Assembly (NCBI GenBank): GCA_951640165.1
Contig: OX621252.1
Location: 16,575,934 to 16,639,933, forward strand
Length of the DNA: 64,000 nucleotides
Direction: 5' to 3'
Source: Pseudoips prasinana
Lineage: Eukaryota > Arthropoda > Insecta > Lepidoptera > Nolidae
Under the pieces are notes generated by a model. The model searched no databases and had not been told where the DNA came from. It saw nothing but the letters and a program-made list of their open reading frames with translations. Positions 59,557 to 64,000 of this stretch are shown here, in pieces; the stretch's first letter is position 1, and each line of letters starts with the position of its first letter. The position numbers and the translations under genes are program-made.

Positions 59557-62500
59557 CTAGGGCGGAGGGTTTAATTTATTCTCAATTTGACTTAATCTCG
59601 TTTCTGTATTTTCGATCAATTTATTTATCCTTTTCGTTAGATCTAAGAGTTGTGTTTTTATGTCAACCATGCATATTTCTTGTATGGCATTTATTGTGAG
59701 TGAAGTGGGTCTAGCCTTGTCTGCGTTTGATGCTGAAGTGGTCCTTTTCCTCCGCTCTACATGTTGACTTTCAAATGAGTATCGGTCGTACAAGTTGCTT
59801 CTTCTCTTAACGTGATCGGCTTTAATACTGCTTTCTTCCTCTATACATTTCTTTATCTTGAATTCGTAATTGTTGTTTTTGAGTACGCTTCGCTTCGTCT
59901 CCTTGCGGCTTGCTACCATCTTGTAAATGGGTGATATTAATTCTTTAGGTATCTGGAATTAAAAAGCATTTGTTATCTGATAAATAAAGTTATTACTTAT
60001 AGGTACAGTGATCATTAAAATCCCACCAAAAATGAGCTGTAAGTTATGAACGACTGCATAACTTTTCATGAAAATTGTTAAGACCTATTACTATAAAAGT
60101 AGCTTTTAGTTTGAAAATAGGCTCTTTGCAGACTCAAAGAAGAAATCTACATTGGACATAAAGAACATAATGTACCACGTATGGTCTTATCGCGTCAAGC
60201 GATCTTTTCTAGACATTAATATATAAATTAAAATCTCAATATATCGGCTAATCCGCTGAAAACCTATAGTCACAGGCGAATAAACAAAGGCATGATACCC
60301 TTTCTAATCTGTCGACTATTTCGATATAGCTATGTTTTATATCTTCCATTATCGTCCATAACATTGATTTTGCTTGCTAAAATATATACAAGACTAGCTG
60401 TGCCCCGCGGTGTTACTCGCGTTAAATTTTATAAATTTTCTTTGCTATAAACCTCACGGAGCCCGAGACCTTTCCAACGAATGCAAAACCGTGGAAATCG
60501 GTTCGTGCGTTCTAGAGTTATAGCGTCAGGAAGGAAAACCCGACTTATTTTTATATAGCAGATGTAACATTAATAGCAAAAGAAACATAAGGAGAGCTAT
60601 TTGCAAAAGAAACTGAACAATTGAAATAAAAAGTTAAGTTTCGTCCACTATTTTTGTTAAACCATGTATATTTATGACATTCTGAAATATAAATTGGGTA
60701 ATCATCATAATTTAATAAGTATTGCTTTTTTCTTAAGTTCCGTACCCAAAGGGTGTCAATGGAACTCTATTGTAAAGCCTCCGCTCTCCATCTGTTTGTC
60801 TCTCAGTGGGCTTTATCTCATGAACCGTAATAGGTAAACAGATTAAATTTTCATAGTATGTATCTAAAAATTAACCTGCACTTGGAAAACTTAATAGTTA
60901 GGTGACAGACATATCAGTCATTACTCATGAGTTTTAAAATGGAATTCTATGCAGTTACGTTAAAATATATTTTAAAATGTCCTTTGCATTATTCAGGTAT
61001 TTATTGCTCCATAATAATTTGACAAAACTTACTCTATTCTCTCTGGGGTCGTTAGGCCGTATAGTGAGCGTGCGCATTTGGGACGCAGTAAGCAACGCTC
61101 CCCAGCGGAGCACGGCCAGCAGTTGTCGCGGAGCACACGTCAGTAACGAGCTGAACAACATGCTCTCCAAATGCGCTACTAGTTGAGTTTGGCGCACCAA
61201 CCGGTCCAGCCCAGCACTCTCTTGTAATGCCTGGAACAAATAAAAACAGCATTTTTTTTTGTTTTCCTCTTTAATCTGCAATCGGCTCTCTAGCCATAAT
61301 CAGATGTGCTCCAGGGTCTTAAATTTGTAGGCGACATTCCATTATATGACACCATATATGTTGATTTGGTTTATGTTCTTTTATAAAGATCTAGTAAAAG
61401 TAAAAACATGACATAACAGTGATACTTTTGAGGTTAATCAAAGCATTGTTTCTGAGTCGATTATGTGCAAGTACTGAACTTCTGTGGTGACGGCGGCGAA
61501 TATCAGTATATCATCACCCCATCTCATCCCGTGGGGGGCGTAGAAGTCGACCCGAGGGAATATCTACCAGAGGACGGACAGCAGCTTCCTTCTGTGTACT
61601 ATGACCATCTTACTGCGATCGCTAACCCGTCTGCCAAGCGTAGCGATTATGGTATACCCCCCAAGACGATACTTTGAAAAGGTGACAAACGTCAAAAGGG
61701 AGCCTTTTGTCCAGCAGTGGACTTTTACTCCTGTTATGATGATGATGACCAATTAATTAGTAGAATTAGAGGCGCTCATGGCCCGTTCCACTCACAGGTT
61801 CGAAAGTGATCGGTGAGGCAAAGCATCTAAGCACGCGGTCAGTCAATAGAGGGGTGACCGTTAAAATGGTTAATTTCTGAGCGTTTCTGTGCTTCAGGGG
61901 CACGTTAAGCTGTCGGTCCCGGTTGTTGGCATTAAACAATAGTCGATAAGCCTCTGACACAAGGGTAACCACTGCCCATACAATAAATAAAAAGAAAGAA
62001 GTTTTGATTTTGCCATAGGATTCGCTCATCAAAAAGTAGCGTTACTATGATCGAGAGCTCTATTTAAAGTTCAGGTTTTATATTTAATCAATTTATAAAA
62101 AACCAGCTATATTCATAAAATAAACTTACCTGTATATCACTAACCGCTAAGCCAACTAACAAATTCGTCAATATAACGGTAACAAGAAGTACGAATATGA
62201 GGAACATCCCGTGGGCAGCGACGGGATAATCAATATCATAGCTTGTCATGTTCCTCGGGTCTTTGTAGAATATATCCTCATACTCCAACTCGCCTGACAT
62301 CATCATTACTGTCTTCACCAAACTTGCGGGTAGTTGGAACGAAGCGTAGTTGCTAAATAAAACGCTGAACGCCAAGCCAAAAGCTATGAGCAGACAACTG
62401 TATGCCAGCAAAAACGTTGCAAAATTGACCGTCACTGAAATAAAAAAATAACGCTTATTTAAATACAATAAAAAAATCTAGTACTCAGGTAAAGGCACAC

Positions 62501-63370
62501 AAGACGAAGATAATGAAATTGGCACGCCAACAATAGAATTATATGATAACTGTTAGGTTTGTTTAAAAAATAATCCATCGTAACATTGTTATTTTTTGGC
62601 AAATTCATAAGTATCGGCCAAGCCCTTTCGGAGGAGTTTGCAGACAAACCCTGTGACACGAGAATAATACACTCGTGTCACAGGGTTTGCCTGCAAACTC
62701 CTCCGAAACGGCTTGGCCGATACTTATGAATTTTTTGTGCATATTTGATAGGTCTGAGAATCGGTCTTAAACAATTTTTCAACCCCTAAGTTATACAAGT
62801 GGCCCACCCCAATTTTTTGTAGAAGCCTCTGGAAAATTCTAAACTATTTTATTAGAGTTGAAGTTTGACTTCACTATGTTGGACTATACTTGACCTTGAA
62901 TGTGCCAAAATGACGTAAGCTTAATCATTAATTCATGTGCAAATAACTTGGTTTATCAAATAACTTGCCACTGGCACATACTCCAATGGAGTGAGCCCAT
63001 ATCAAGAAGAAAAAATCCTTTAAAATTGCGTCATATAGATTGCGCCAGGAGCTAGCTTGCTATATGGTTTAATAACGATAACCTACATTAATAAATAATG
63101 AAGATATTTAAGTAAATTGAATTAGTAGATATTAACTATTATAATTCATAATCCTTGCAAATATATACTTTCTTCCAGCTAGCAAAAAAATTACATCCTA
63201 ATTAAAATTTATTTACCTGTTGTAAACATTTGTACGTATAGTCCAAAAGTTGGAAACCGTCCAATTATCATCATCAACTCCAACCAGCAAAAAAATATAG
63301 TTATAGCTGCGATGTCGTGTTGCCAGTTAGATGTATTTTTTCTCATTTCACAATTTTTCCAAGTCGGTAT
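59557..63370 (-). CDS. TRPA channel (pyrexia/TRPA5-like), C-terminal part
   Basis: Four exons are seen: 63370-63217, 62434-62130, 61230-61033 and 59952-59557 (stop). Phases agree (1,0,0). The first encodes [19 protein letters not shown] and [13 protein letters not shown], the S4 to S4-S5 region. The second holds S5 ([16 protein letters not shown]), the pore segment [17 protein letters not shown] and S6 ([20 protein letters not shown]), which continues into the TRP-helix-like [14 protein letters not shown]. The last exon is a basic tail with a coiled coil ending NKLNPPP. TRPA channels are cation channels of the plasma membrane; pyrexia-like members sense heat or noxious stimuli in insects. The ankyrin repeats and S1-S3 must lie past 64 kb. 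Assignment within TRPA is less certain than the family. Confidence 0.85.
60394..60562 (-). mobile_element. short Helitron, subfamily 2
   Basis: The minus strand starts TCTGCTATATAAAAATAAG and ends CGCGGGGCACAGCTAG, with A at 60393 and T at 60563. It lies in the last TRPA intron. Confidence 0.75.
61484..61752 (+). repeat. non-LTR 3' end
   Basis: It contains CATCACCCCATCTCATCCCG, CTGCGATCGCTAACCCG and GTCCAGCAGTGGACTTTTAC, ending in ATGATGATGATGA. It lies in a TRPA intron. Confidence 0.65.
62604..62730. repeat. long hairpin, 59-bp arms
   Basis: TTCATAAGTATCGGCCAAGC starts the left arm. The right arm (62672-62730) is its inverse complement with 2 mismatches in 59; the loop is 9 bases. It lies in a TRPA intron, about 170 bp upstream of the 62434 acceptor. 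Confidence 0.9.
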
Positions 63371-63379
63371 CTGAAATAA

Positions 63380-64000
63380 GGCGTGAAATCATCGTCCAAA
63401 GAACATTAGTTAATACTTTCTCTTATATCGCCTTGACAATCTAAATATTTCTGTCTTGTGCCAAGTCTCAGTTTCATCCGATATGTTAGAAACGTTGAAA
63501 AAAATATTGATTATCAAAATATTATAAAAACACCGCCATTTTTTTTTAATTATAAATTATTCCCTATGAACGTAACCACGTAGTCCGATATACAGTCGAT
63601 TAGCCTTGCGGAAGATAGATCTTATGTTCACACGACAGGCATTTACAAGCGGTAACTTAAACAGTGAAGTGAAAATATAATAATAATAGTAATAGGGAGC
63701 GTTATCTACTCATGAAACTGAACAAAGTAGGTAAACAGAACTAGTTTGTGAAATATGAACAACATATTTTTGAGTTCCCATACCAAAGTCATCAGCTAAT
63801 CATTAGACTTATATTGAAAATTAATATTTTTTATGTTTTTTTCGTTGTTAGATGTGTGCTATGTGCGTTGTTCAGATACCTAGACAAATTAAGCTCCTTG
63901 AAATACGTCCATTACTTAAGTTACACCTTGTATACTTAAATACATTGGATAATTTTAGGGCATTTCTGAATTTATTAACTCCATTTGAATACATAATAAT
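63380..64000. other. TRPA intron at the window edge
   Basis: A+T-rich intron. No further exon recognised before the window ends. Confidence 0.4.

Overview
This window is nuclear DNA from a moth or butterfly (Lepidoptera). It is A+T-rich, its genes are split into short exons by introns of up to about 9 kb, and the introns and spacers are packed with repeats typical of Lepidoptera: short non-autonomous Helitrons (TC...CTAG, inserted between A and T), several tRNA-derived SINE families, non-LTR 3' ends finishing in TGATGATGA runs, foldback MITEs and mariner elements. No bacterial, viral or organellar genes were seen.

Five protein genes can be assembled exon by exon, with splice sites and reading phases that agree. 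(1) 4995-29680, minus: a complete 450-residue clip-domain serine protease (7 coding exons). (2) 35965-45196, plus: a 303-residue secreted trypsin-like protease without a visible clip domain (7 coding exons). These two are head to head, with start codons about 6.3 kb apart, and share two intron positions. (3) 46026-51389, minus: a 751-residue FAM161-family ciliary/centrosomal protein (6 coding exons), with a full consensus RFX X-box 88 bp before its ATG. (4) 54293-57973, plus: the first 213 codons of COQ6, the ubiquinone-biosynthesis monooxygenase; the second half of the enzyme was not found in the window. (5) 59557-63370, minus: the C-terminal four exons of a TRPA channel (pyrexia/TRPA5-like); its ankyrin repeats and first membrane segments lie beyond the right edge.

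The first 4 kb holds only transposon remnants. Introns of gene 1 contain an intact mariner, an unclassified 2.3-kb TA-flanked element that split a SINE, a 460-bp foldback element, a tandem 295-bp duplication and a widely separated inverted pair. The 30-36 kb spacer between the protease promoters holds an (AT)n tract, a degenerate approximately 195-bp array, a decayed mariner and a reverse-transcriptase fragment. A second intact mariner, almost identical to the first, sits in COQ6 intron 1. At 53.1-53.8 kb a SINE carries both a MITE and a Helitron.

The most unusual pattern is a set of short, nearly perfect hairpins (19-59 bp arms, loops of about 3-24 bp) whose sequences are unrelated to one another. 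One lies inside a Helitron whose normal sequence is known from other copies here, which points to local inverted duplication rather than a transposon family. The two proteases suggest a melanisation/Toll-type extracellular proteolysis locus; the other three genes look like unrelated neighbours.
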